Assembly: GCA_031772625.1 (NCBI GenBank)
Contig: CM062819.1
Location: 819,679,503-819,743,502, forward strand
Direction of reading: 5' to 3'
Length of the DNA: 64,000 nucleotides
Origin: Pinus tabuliformis
Taxonomy: Eukaryota; Streptophyta; Pinopsida; Pinales; Pinaceae
Numbering within the stretch: position 1 is the first letter of the stretch; every line of letters begins with the position of its first letter. The notes under the pieces were generated by a model. That model did no database searches, had not been told where the DNA came from, and worked only from the letters and a program-made list of their open reading frames with translations. This document shows, one piece after another, positions 12,557 through 22,499 of the stretch. Position numbers and translations under genes: made by a program.

Positions 12557-13768
12557 CTACCAATACAACTCCCAGTCTGTCGTAGTCAGTTTCATAATTG
12601 CATCTCTTTGTTTCCCCGCTTTTGCTTGCCAACCTTTACTTAGAGCAGTTAAGTCAAACATTTCTTTCGAATTACCCTCCTTCATGAGATTGGTAGCGAA
12701 CATGGTATGATTTACTGCCTTAATGATTTTCTTTGATACTCCAGCTACCCTCGTGACTGCCATCTCGACCTGTTTTATCCTAGCATCCCAATCAGTGAAG
12801 AGGATGTATTTGTGAGTTTCCTCAATCTTGGGTAGATTGACCTTCTTTCCCTCTTTTGATTCCTTCAATTCAATGAATTCAAAGATTTTGATGTTTAAAT
12901 CATTAAACTCCATTATTCGGTCAATGGCTCTATCCATGAGCTAGTCATTGGTAATCAGGTAGGGAGTGATGTGTGACAACTTCTAATAGAAATACTCTTG
13001 TTGCTTGACTAGAAGAGAATTTAGTTCTAGAACCTCTTTGATGAATTCCTCAGCAGTAGGAACATCCTTGTACCTATCCAAGGATTGTTGTAATTCCTGG
13101 AGCTACATGTTTTTGGCCGATAAGTCGGCTTCATGGCTTATTTTCAACACTTCCATGTCCTGTTGCAATTGTGCATGCTGCTCGGCTGCCTTCTTGTTTG
13201 CACTTGCTTTTTCTATCTTGAGCTCTTGTTTGAGCTGCACAATTCTTTCCTCCCTTTTCTTTAGCAGAGTAGACACCTTAGTAGCCTTATCCATAATGGC
13301 CAACACATGTGCTCCTGTGAACTGTGACAGTGTAGTCAAGTTTTTGGCTGGATTTAAAGGCATGTCCTTCCAGACAACATCCATTAGCTCATCTCCAGGA
13401 GAGAATTCGGGTGCATCTACCCTTCTCCTTTTCCTTTGCCTTCAGACTATAGCCTTGTGGAGAGGGCTATAGAATACATCAAGTGGAGGTATCTCCATCA
13501 CTTTCAGAACAATTTCTGATGTGGGCAGAGCAGGGATGATTTCAGCATGCTGGGATGTTGTTGCTTCTTGATCCATAGGTGTAGACTATTTGCCGACAGA
13601 CTTGGGCTTTGTATCTTGATGAATTTTCAGAGGAGTCTTGAATTCCTCTGTTTCTTGAGTATTTGGAGCTTTGGGGGTGTCTTGCAATTTCTGATTGAAT
13701 TGATCCCATTCCTGCTCCAAACTAGTGCCTTGGGCTTCTGAACTTGTCTCTGTGGTCGGAGTGTCCAT
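12557..13768 (-). pseudogene. E1 extension, C-terminal coiled-coil part
   Basis: The frame from about 13,768 to 12,557 is continuous apart from stops at 13,586 (TAG), 13,442 (TGA), 13,103, 12,983, 12,941 and 12,557 (all TAG). The protein is charged. Around 13,120-13,270 it shows a strong coiled-coil pattern (LLKKREERIVQLKQELKIEK, then AAEQHAQLQQDMEVLKI), followed by a Gln/Leu-rich helix (LQELQQSLDRYKDV) and a helical tail. I do not recognise the family. It could mediate oligomerisation of a capsid-like product, but that is inference. A frameshift between 13,770 and 13,858 separates it from the upstream extension. Confidence 0.55.
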
Positions 13769-13857
13769 TACCTGTTTTCAGCTAGCTTCCTGCTGGACTC
13801 AGCCGTATTGTTTGCATCATGGACTTTCCCTGTGTCTGTTGTATTCTTAGTGTTTAC

Positions 13858-15069
13858 CTAAGATTCCTTTTGAGAGCTAGGGGTTGTGCTATCGATAGTG
13901 TTACTTGGGGTAGGATTATCCTCAAGCTTTAATAGATGCATTGGAATGACCTGAAGCCTCTCATTCCTGAATTCCTGAAATATTTGAAAATATTTGGGTT
14001 TTAGGTTAGCCTTTTCCCATTCAAGTGCTTGCTTGAAAGAAACTGCTGACTGTAACAAATCCTCAAAGTAATTATCTCCATGATTGTATGCCTTGAGCTT
14101 TAGTCCTATAGTGACATTGTATGCCACTTTGTTTGGATCGAATTGCCTTGTAGGCAATGTATGAAGCCTGAGGGCTTCCATTTGTGCTGATTCCTTAGTA
14201 GCATGAACAAAATTAGCTAAAGTAAAAGAGTCGCATTTGATAGGGAAAGTAGGCCATAATGACTTCTTGCCATCTTTAAGAACTTTAGTCAGGCCCTTTC
14301 CCACAATCTGGTAGGCAATCTCCCTTGCTAATAGCTTATCAGAAACATATAAGGGAAGGACGTGTGGATCAACAGTGCTACCAAAAACCCTAATGTAGGT
14401 GAACCATTCCTCAATGAAATACTTTCCTACAGCAAGCAGGTCTACTGCAGCTTCTTGGGAAAACCTAGGGGCTTTCTTATTGAAAATCATTTGGTGTAGG
14501 GGCAACACGATAGAATGAAATATCTTGTAGAAGTGAGGTATGTAATGCGATTCCAATATTTTTTTATGACTGAGATGGATTGGGTAAGGATCTTGTATGG
14601 TCCATTTCCAACCCATGGTTGGAAATGTTGTGCAAAAATAGATAGCATCCATAATATAAGCACAGAAATAGAAGGGAGGGAGGTTATTTGAGGAGGAGGC
14701 TTTCTTTTGTTGATATTTAGTAATGGAGGTGGCTAAGTTGTTAGATAGGGTAGAAGGCCAATTCATGAAATAGGAATTAACATAAGCATCGATCAAGGGA
14801 ATCTATTCTATTGAAAACTTAGTGTTATTTGGTAGTCCATACAGTCTACATAACATTGTTGCGGCATAATTGTAGGGGTTTGCCAAAGAGGCTATTTCAT
14901 ACATACTCAATTTTTTATACTTGAATTTATTGTCTAACATTCTCCAAGTCTATATTAACTTGAAGGGGTCTGGATTATTCTTTGTGAAGTTAGCCATGAA
15001 TGTGTTGTTGTAGATTTCGTGCGGGTCAGGTATGTGATACATGGCGTTCAAGTCTTCTGCCGTGAACTA
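13858..15069 (-). pseudogene. E1 extension, central unknown domain
   Basis: One frame runs from the GAG C-terminal region through to 13,858, interrupted only by TAG codons at 15,067, 14,950, 14,803 and 13,858. The uninterrupted part below 14,800 is 312 codons. It is rich in aromatic residues near its start (FYFCAYIMDAIYFCTTFP), contains basic segments (KGLTKVLKDGKKSLWP) and a more polar Pro/Ser/Thr C-terminus. I know of no enzyme motif in it. It has the look of a conserved protein domain rather than random sequence: low stop density and balanced composition over about 400 codons. It may be a retroelement-borne protein specific to this lineage. Confidence 0.55.
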
Positions 15070-16004
15070 TCCTACGAGATCCATCCTTGAATTCTTGAAC
15101 TGTCGATCTTCAATGATAAGGTTCTCGACCACGCATCTGATCATGTCTATGTAGGGAAGGATAAGGTTCTCGACGTTGTTCTTTGCTTGCAGCTTTGGCG
15201 GGTTGTCTTGGGCCACCCCGCCTTGGATTTGTCCTTTGTTATGTGGTTTGGGGTCACCTTTCCCTTGCTTCAGATTTGCAAATCCAAATTCTCGAATTCT
15301 TCTGTTTAAACTTTTTTCTTGACCTTGAAGGCATATCAGTATCCCGTGCCGAGTGAGGGGATGTTCAAGAATTATATTTCTTCCTGGATGTACATGTGCA
15401 GGAAACCACGGTATTTGAGTACCAAATGTTGCTCTGAATCCTTGATACCCAACTTTGTGCGAAGGGTATGGAAAATATTGGTAAACTCCAGCACATCTTG
15501 GTCCCTTCCCTGCCGCAGTGTGGTCCACTTTATGTATTGATCCTCATAGCTTCTGACAGGGTAGTACTGCTCCTTGATGGCATCTCGGAATGAATCCCAA
15601 GTGGGTGCGGCTGAAAATAGTGAGCCTGTACTTTCATCCTTATGCTCGTAGTAGGTTTCCCACCAGTGCTTGACGTGATGGGCTGCTTTGAGAAGAGCGA
15701 AAATAATCTTTTCCCAACTGGAAAAATCATGAACAGAAAAATAACCCTCTAGCATATTTAACCATTTATCAACAACATCTATGTCTATCTGACCCTCAAA
15801 TATGGGGATTTCAAAATTAAATTTTACATTAAATGGTGTGGCATTTCCAGAGTAGCTGTTGGAAGCCAATGCATCGCCCCTGGGTAGCCGCTGAAGGATT
15901 TGGGCAAAGTTGTCCATCATCGCATTCCTTTGTCGCTCAAGGGCTTCTTCGAGCAAGATTTTGATAGGATCTCCTGCCCCCTCGTATTTCTTTTCATCTG
16001 CCAT
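15070..16004 (-). pseudogene. gag: E1 GAG (retrotrans_gag-like)
   Basis: Starts at an ATG (MADEKKYEG...) about 130 bp inside the 5' LTR boundary. After a variable N-terminus, the Ty3-type GAG core reads IPIFEGQIDIDVVDKWLNML, then HHVKHWWETYYEHK, WDSFRDAIKEQYYPV and WTTLRQGRDQDVLEFTNIFH. A stop at 15,372 and a frameshift at about 15,370-15,530 move the reading to a second frame, where a basic Gly/Gln/Lys-rich C-terminus (KQGKGDPKPHNKGQ) continues straight into the extension. No CCHC zinc knuckle is visible. GAG normally builds the virus-like particle. Confidence 0.75.
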
Positions 16005-16122
16005 GGGAGGCCGTCAGGATTTGCGAGGCTCGTCTTGCAAAGGTTTGACCAGTTCAAGCCCTAACTCCTTATATCCCGACCTCGTTGAGGACATGCAAAG
16101 AAAAACAGAGAAAAAGCAGACC

Positions 16123-16134
16123 GCTTTGATACCA
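16123..16134 (-). promoter_or_regulatory. E1 primer-binding site (initiator Met tRNA type)
   Basis: The minus strand reads TGGTATCAAAGC one base after the LTR end. This matches the usual plant PBS TGGTATCAGAGC except for one base and lies at the expected place between the 5' LTR and GAG. Confidence 0.75.
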
Positions 16135-16135
16135 T

Positions 16136-16756
16136 TGATCCGGATTTAAATAGGAACGCAACAAATTACAGAGATAACCATAAACACAGAGATGCGGTGG
16201 AAATAATACTTCATTTCATTAATGTAAAATACTGAAATATGCTTACAAACAATAATGGAAATAAACCAGTTAGGGTGATGGTAGCTTATCTCTGAGAAGA
16301 GATGTGGTAGCTACATGCCTCTGAACTATGTTACAATGAGGCTAGAGGGCCTATTTATTGTTGAGAAACAATGGAAAACCCTAAACATCCAAAAACCTAA
16401 CCCTAGAAGATGAAACGCCAAACTGTGGGCCCCGTTTGGGTAAATTGGTACATCAACTTCCCGGGGTTGTAACTTTGGCATACGATCTCCATTTGACACG
16501 CACAGTATCTCGTTAGAAAGATCTATCCGAGAACTACAACTTTGGGAAGACCAACATCATCCCATTGACCCATGTTGCTCCCATTTTTCCCAAAAAACGT
16601 CGTTTAGGGCCTCAAAACAGCTCCGGAAGTTCAGGACCCGAAAAACTGCTAAAAATAGTAAACTGTACTACAATTAAAAAAACTGAAAAGCTGAAAGAAA
16701 CAATGGTGGGGGTCCAAGTGGACTTGGAAAGTGGCCACCAATATCCACCTGGATCA
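16136..16756 (-). repeat. E1 5' LTR (621 bp)
   Basis: Begins TGATCCGGATTTAAAT and ends CCACCTGGATCA, giving the inverted termini TGATCC/GGATCA. The right edge is the point where copia C1 coding sequence starts. The left edge abuts the PBS. Confidence 0.75.
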
Positions 16757-16761
16757 TTAAC

Positions 16762-17285
16762 ACATGCAAAGGTTGTACCTTGGGAAAGTACACCAAGTCT
16801 TCCTTTCATGATCAAGGCAATCGAGAAGAGGCTATCTTAGAGCGAGTTCATATTGATTTGTGTGTACCTTTCTCAACGACATCCATAGTGAAGCAAAGGT
16901 ATTATGTGATTTTCATTGATGAATATTCTCATGTAGCGGTGGAGAATATGTCTCTCAAGAGTTTAGGGACTTCTGTGCAGTGGAAGGAATTAAACGAGAG
17001 TTGATGGCACCTCATAACCCACAGTAGAATGGGGTGGCCAAGAGGAAGAACAGAACTTTTGTAGGGGCATCACGGGAAATTCTGCATGACCAAGGCCTAC
17101 CACTTCACTTGTGGGTTGAGGCATGTAGCACAGCGGTCGATTTGCAGAATAGAATCCCGCGTCGCATACTTGGGATGAAGACACCAAAGGAAGCTTTCTC
17201 CGGTAAGAGACCAAATGTGGGTCACTTCAAGATCTTTGGCTTCGGTATATTTCCATGTGACAAAGGATGCACAGAAGAAGCTTGA
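16762..17285 (+). pseudogene. int: C1 GAG-pre-integrase and integrase
   Basis: Opens within the zinc motif before integrase (CKGCTLGKYTKSSF), then the first integrase block with its Asp (ERVHIDLCVPF and YVIFIDEYSH). A deletion removes the central part up to SGGEYVSQEFRDFC, and with it the second catalytic Asp of the DDE triad. The third block reads APHNPQ, stop, NGVAKRKN. In the family the stop is Gln and the Lys after GVA is the catalytic Glu, so the enzyme is dead on several counts. The final part (LPLHLWVEACSTAV, GMKTPKEAFSGKRP) matches the copia integrase C-terminal region. Confidence 0.85.
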
Positions 17286-18009
17286 GCCGACAACAGAGTT
17301 GGAGATAGTTGTGGGGTACGCTAATACACCTCACAATTATCGGGTGTACTTACCTACTAGTTGGAGGACAATGGTTTGTAGAGACCTCAAGTTTGATGAG
17401 CAGAAGGCCATGCAAGTTTCCCTTGAGAGGGAGCTCCAACTACAGGCTGTGGAGGAACTGTTGGTTCTTAAGGAGGAGGAGCCTCAAACTGATGCGGAGC
17501 AGCCACATGCGGAGGTTCCAGGAGTGGAGACATATACTCAAGCAGAGTCTTCTAGAGATGGACAGAAGCGCATAAGAGAAGTTGACAGATTGTTGGAGGA
17601 TGAGAGAGAGAATGTGGGAGCACCATCTTCTCAGCACAGACAGAGGAGTTCACCTGAGAGGTACACTGGATACATGACCCTTGCTGGGGAATGTGTTGAG
17701 ACCGAGCCATCTTCCTTTGAGGAAGCAGTGCAGGAGCCGATTTGGGTTGATGCTATGGTGGAGGAGTATGACTCCATAGTTCGTAACAGTGTTTGGGATG
17801 TGGTTCCGAGACTAGAGAACAAGTCAATGAGTTCCCATTGGCTTTACACAGTAAAACAAGATGCTAATGGTAGTGTGGAGAAGCATAAGGCAAGACTTGT
17901 TGCCCATGGATTTTCACAGGTCAGGAGGATCATGTTGTTGCAGTATATTTCGACAGAGGAGCAAGATGCTGACATTTTGACAAAGGCATTGTCAAAGTGT
18001 AAATTCTAG
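17215..18009 (+). pseudogene. C1 integrase tail fused to RT start and RNase H end
   Basis: A 264-codon open frame. It starts with the copia KDAQKKLEPTTELEIVVGYA block, passes through an acidic linker, and enters RT (FEEAVQEPIWVDAMVEEYDS, then SHWLYTVKQDANGSVEKHKA and ARLVAHGFSQV). Directly after this it jumps to the end of RNase H (EEQDADILTKALSKCKF). The whole RT core with YVDD and most of RNase H, several hundred codons in a typical copia, are gone, yet the frame stays open across the deletion. The stop after KCKF is TAG where related elements continue a little further. Confidence 0.8.
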
Positions 18010-18049
18010 TTCCATAGAGACAGGATCGAGGTGGCAGATAATCCCTTTC

Positions 18050-18063
18050 TTGTTGAGAGAGAG
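18050..18063 (+). promoter_or_regulatory. C1 polypurine tract
   Basis: TTGTTGAGAGAGAG lies directly before the LTR start TGTTGAAATATGG. Purine-rich tracts at this place prime plus-strand DNA synthesis in LTR elements. Confidence 0.65.
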
Positions 18064-18955
18064 TGTTGAAATATGGCAACAAGAATATTCCAATTTAATT
18101 TGTCCTTGAATTAAATTGTGAATTAAAATCGAATTTAGTCTTAACAGCTACTTGGAAATAATTAATTAATTTATTTTGAATTAATTAGTTGAAGAAATTC
18201 AAGTTAGAAGTCCTTCTGAAGTCATGCAATAGTTATCCCTTAAATTAAGGAGATAAGATTGAGTTATATTTGAGTTGTAATTAGTTAACTCAGTTTACTG
18301 AGTTAAGTCCAGTTAAACTAGTTCCAAACTGTTTGAGGAACTGATAGTGAATTAATAGTCAGTTGATGCATTAATGCACTCAACTAGTGGTACTCCAGTT
18401 AACTGAAGATTCCCTCATCAAAAAAGCATGCATGTCTATTCTGAGAAAGACCTAGTTGAGATTAAAGTTCAAGGACAGTGTACTACCAGTTGCATGTGTT
18501 TTCTCATGGATAAAACTCATGCATGCAGTCAAGGATAAATCCTTGAGGATTGTGTAGTTTTGAAGAATGGTTTTCCACTTGGTAGAAGGAAAATCATCCA
18601 CAAGGAACAGCGCAAGGAAATAGGAGCTTGGAGGGCAGAGAGGAAGGCTGGAGAGAAGCCAAGATTTTCTGTGAGCATCTGTGAGGATTGTACTGAGAAT
18701 TGGCTAGCTATGAGAGCTAAGGATTTGTATAATTCCTACATATTTCCACCATGTATGATAATACAATAGTGTGGGGTTTCTAGCTGAGGCTTTCCCCAAA
18801 GTATTTTCATGTGTATTGTGCCATTGATTCTTCTTCTGGTTATATTGTTCAGCTCGATCTTTAAGCTTCCGCAAATAGATAATATAAGTAGGTTATAGTA
18901 TTATGCTTTGATTTATATTGCATTATCGGGTTAACCTACCATCAGATTTTCTACA
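18064..18955 (+). repeat. C1 3' LTR (about 890 bp)
   Basis: Starts TGTTGAAATATGG after the polypurine tract and ends near ATTTTCTACA, giving imperfect inverted termini. It is AT-rich with many AGTT/AACT words. The 5' partner is not in view, so the right boundary is set only by the terminal match. Confidence 0.65.
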
Positions 18956-18976
18956 TAATCCTCATCTTCAAGTCAT

Positions 18977-19920
18977 AAGGAGGGGGGAGAAGAAGAACAT
19001 GCCCCATATTTTTAAAAAGACACAAAGAAAGAAGTAGCAAGAAGGACAACTTGGCACTGTTGCATCATCATGCAATCCATGTCATTAGTGTCATGTCATG
19101 TAATATCACAAGTCATCATATACCGCATAATTATCGTGGATTATGTAATTACCTATTCAAAATGTATTGTAAAGTGGAAGTCCAAAGGACACATTCATAA
19201 TTCGAAGATTCATGTAAAGTCAAAAATTCATAGAAATTCAAGGAGTCATGAGGGTATTCAAAGAGTCACAAGGAAGGTGAATCATCACCTCTTGGTTCTG
19301 TATACACCCTCATTGAATGAGCAAAGCACTTTTCACCTTGGCTCCTCCTGCAAGGCATTAGAGAGACAGAACAACTCTTTTGAGGAGCAAGGAGTGACTC
19401 CAACGCTCCACTATTAGAGCTAGTGATGTTCATTGTATACATTTGTCTTGGAACTTTTACTTAATATAAGAAGCCTTATGCGCCAACATGTTCTTCATGC
19501 ATGGATTATGGATATTTGTAAGACTATTATGTCGATGTTTGTATTTCATGTTTTCTTTCATCTATGCTAAAGTAGTTGAAATATTTCAGTTATTTTAGTG
19601 CTTATCTTATTAAGAATGTGTTGTAATGGTTGTTATTGTTGTCCAATCCTTATGGACTATTCCCTAGGATACTAGACAAATATTTCTCGTTGATTCGTTG
19701 TAATTATTGTCGCATCTTTTGTGGACTGTTCCGCTGGATGTTAGATAGATCCTTCTTTATTGTGTGTGTCTCTTCTAGGGTGGTACCATTACCTCTCTCT
19801 TAGAGGCTCACTTTACTCTTTCCCTTTGCAGTAGAAGAACTTTGACACACCTACAACCAAACACTCACCAAGCACACCTTCTTGCTTTTCGAATGCATCA
19901 CACATTCCTCTCTTGCTGAC
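18977..19920 (+). mobile_element. Polypurine tract and LTR of another plus-strand element
   Basis: AAGGAGGGGGGAGAAGAAGAA (18,977-18,997) is a strong purine tract, and TGCCCCATATTTTT begins at 19,000. Downstream there is a TATA-like TTAATATAAGAAGCC near 19,460 and an imperfect 68-bp tandem duplication (19,629 and 19,697). This is the layout of a polypurine tract plus 3' LTR. It implies that C1 inserted just upstream of the tract. The right end of the LTR is uncertain. Confidence 0.45.
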
Positions 19921-20690
19921 AGTTAGAGCCAAGGTAAATCTGTAATAATACATGGCAACCATGTGGATATTATGGATGGGGCTCCTATTATAAATGGTGT
20001 GAGGTTTAATTGGGACTTAATATAGGGGAGACCCCTTGGTTGATGGATTTATAGCACTGTCAACATAATGACACCTAGATTACGAGTTGTCAACAATTGC
20101 ATCCAATACTATATCGATGTCAATGCAGTGGTTATCTCATTTACATTCCCGATTATGTGTTGATCCATCCATTTCTCCAAAAGGGCACCGAACCGTTAAT
20201 ATCATTATACCATCAATGAAATTGGGGAAATGCACTCTACACAATGAAAGCATTTTTTTTTCGTTTCTTCTTCTCCTCCTTTCTTCTAATTCTACATACA
20301 CAATTTTGCAATTCTACCTCTTTTCCATATGTAGTATACGCTTCTCGCATTGATTACAATTACCAGAAAAACTTCAGCTATAACATTAAAATTATTTATT
20401 TATTTTTGCAATTGATAAAATTTATTATTAAATAATGTCATTTAATTAATAAATCTCAGTGACAGTGAAACAAGTTTTTATATATAGAATGAGTTATATA
20501 AATACTTAATTCCACAGATGCATGTGTTCCTTGTAAAGCCTCCGCACACACACAACCACTTCGGCACAACTAATTTTGTATCTAATAATGTTTAACAAAT
20601 ATTGATTTACAATTGGCTACTGATGATGATGATGATGATGATGATGATGGTTAACGTCCGCTGAGACCAAATAATGATCTATCGGACCTA
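19921..20690. repeat. Mostly empty; (GAT)n microsatellite at about 20,617-20,648
   Basis: AT-rich sequence with short frames only, plus about ten uninterrupted TGA/GAT triplets just before the non-LTR fragment. Confidence 0.6.
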
Positions 20691-20700
20691 AAAAGACAAA

Positions 20701-20985
20701 TTATGTATTTTGATTTAAGAGTTTATTCCTATGCTCAAAAAGCTTGGAGAGAAGCCTCCCGAGTTCACTATAATTTTGGCATTGTAAAAGGCTAGGAAGG
20801 TCAGTATTGTAACAAAGGTTGTGAAATCGAGATCTAATGTGGTTGTATGCAGGGCACTCTAAGAGGAAGTGGTTTTCATCCTCGATGCTCCCATTCTCAC
20901 AAATATGGCAGATCCTTTCCATCCATGGCGTTTTAGGAACTACCCAGCGGCCAGTTTCGCTATGGAGCTCATACTGTAACTTGTA
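20701..20985 (-). mobile_element. Non-LTR retrotransposon C-terminal Cys motif, copy 1
   Basis: The minus strand from about 20,985 reads LQYELHSETGRWVVPKTPWM, then RICHICENGSIEDENHFLLE followed by CPAYNHIRSRF. The C-x2-C...H-x4-C arrangement after an ETGRW...P segment is the C-terminal cysteine motif found behind RT in several non-LTR retrotransposon families. No RT is present. The open frame lacks internal stops over about 90 codons. A relative lies at 31,478 on the other strand. Confidence 0.65.
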
Positions 20986-21480
20986 TGACTTGCAACATAA
21001 GCTTTAATATGGATTTTGCACAACAAAAATCTTCCTACAACAAAACAGGTTTCTATGTTCAATAGGTCTTATTTAAAAATTTATAAACATTGTTTTCTTG
21101 ATTAATCAAATTTGCAAGTTCTATAACTAATAAATTAATATACGTTCGTTACGTTCCAATTTTTGGTGACATTACTTTGCAATAATGGCTTTCTTTGTTT
21201 ACAAAATAAATATCTAAATAAGTCATTATCATAGAAAGATGAAATGAGTTTCTAATTCGATATAACTTATGAAACATATTACATTTAGACATTTAGACAA
21301 AATGCTAAATAGAATTGCAATTGTCAAAACAAAATTATAAAGTAAATGAATTTGTTTTAACGAAAATTGGTATTCTGCTTCCTTGAACGAATTTGCAAGT
21401 TGCGAGAATCTTTGCAGAGGTTTGGGTATTTCCATAGTGAGTGGTGTGATATTGATGAACAATGTAGTAATTGATATGGT
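20986..21480. other. No recognisable feature
   Basis: AT-rich, with one 77-codon minus-strand frame that has no recognisable motif. Confidence 0.4.
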
Positions 21481-22470
21481 TTTATTGTGTGGAAGAGTAT
21501 CTGTGGGAGAACTGGGGTCTTTTGCATAGAGGGGGTGATAAATTAACTATGTAACGAATATGTCAAAGCTTTTGTATTTTTAAATCATTATTTAGGAACT
21601 GTTTTTCCAACTACGGAAATCGTTGTACGAAGGTGGTTATGCGAAGCTAGTTTTTGATGCAGTTGCAAGGCACTCTTATGTTATTGCTTTGTTAAATGAT
21701 GCAAGAATTCATGCAGCAACAGGTTGTTTGCATAGGCCTGAGGCGCGTGGGGGTAGGGCTGGAAAAATGTTGAATTAATATTATTATGTTTTCTTTTGTG
21801 TAGTACAAAGCATGTGCGAGAGAGCTGAGGTCCTTTTCATAATGAGGACCGAGGTTGTTGTGCATAACGTTTACTATGCAAAGGATGGAGTATGTGCAGG
21901 AGATTCGAGGTCTTTTGCATAGACGGGTGTGCTAAAAAGTGTTAGTTTTTTGCGGTAAAACGATTGTGCAGAATGCTTTGTCTTTATTAATTATTATTTA
22001 GCAACGTTTTTTCACAAATACAGAAGTAGTTGTACGAAGGTAGTTGTGTGAAGGTAGTTGTTTGGAGGTATCAATTACCGACGCTATTGAGTGTAGAAGT
22101 AGTTGTGTGGAAGTAACTGTGCAGAAGTAGTTGCTCAAAGGTTTCGTGTGTAGAGTTTCTAAAGTCAATTAAAGGCATTATTGAGTTCAAAAGTAGTTGT
22201 GCAGACAAAGTTGTGCGGAGGAAATTTTTGTATAAAGTATACTAAAATAATAAATATACAAATCTATTTTTTAGTTCTTATTCAGGAGCATATTTCACAA
22301 TGTATAATCATTAGTTAATATTAGTTTTGAAGTTCAATGACTGAGGACATTCTTGACTGTGAAAGTAATTGTGCGAAGATGGTTGTGCGTATATGGAGGT
22401 TATGTGGAGAACAAATGCATGTGCAAAATCTGTGCGGAATGAGGGAAGTGCAGAGGGGTCTTTAAATTGT
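21481..22470. repeat. Irregular repeats of GTGCGGAAG/GTAGTTGTG words
   Basis: Variants of TGTGGGAGAACTGGGGTCTT followed by TTGCATAG recur near 21,500, 21,810 and 21,890. The word GTAGTTGTG/GTAGTTGTRCGAAGG recurs many times from 22,025 to 22,220. The vocabulary resembles both the 2.8-3.0 kb repeat and the adjacent array, suggesting one family at different stages of decay. Confidence 0.5.
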
Positions 22471-22499
22471 AATGTGTTTTGATGTTAGATTTATTATTA

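Larger units (their letters stand above)
12360..16756 (-). mobile_element. GAG-only LTR retrotransposon E1 (3' LTR not found)
   Basis: A minus-strand element with a 5' LTR at 16,136-16,756 bounded by TGATCC...GGATCA, one spacer base, and a primer-binding site (TGGTATCAAAGC on the minus strand). GAG follows at about 15.4-16.0 kb, then a long extension down to about 12.5 kb. I read no protease DTG/DSG, RT YxDD, RNase H or integrase motif. GAG without pol is the layout of non-autonomous TR-GAG/LARD-type elements. It interrupts copia C1 immediately after TTAAC at 16,757, which is the presumed target duplication. The left end is unresolved. Confidence 0.65.
16757..18955 (+). mobile_element. Ty1/copia element C1, 3' portion, internally deleted
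   Basis: Plus-strand copia polyprotein remains (GAG-pre-integrase, integrase, start of RT, tail of RNase H), then a polypurine tract and 3' LTR. The 5' LTR and GAG are not seen, having been displaced by insertion of E1 at 16,756 or lost. The order and motifs are those of plant copia elements. Confidence 0.85.

Noticed and set aside
13005..13472. 155-codon plus-strand frame (Ser/Cys-rich)
   Set aside because: It is the antisense shadow of the coiled-coil part of E1, which has the better coding pattern on the minus strand.
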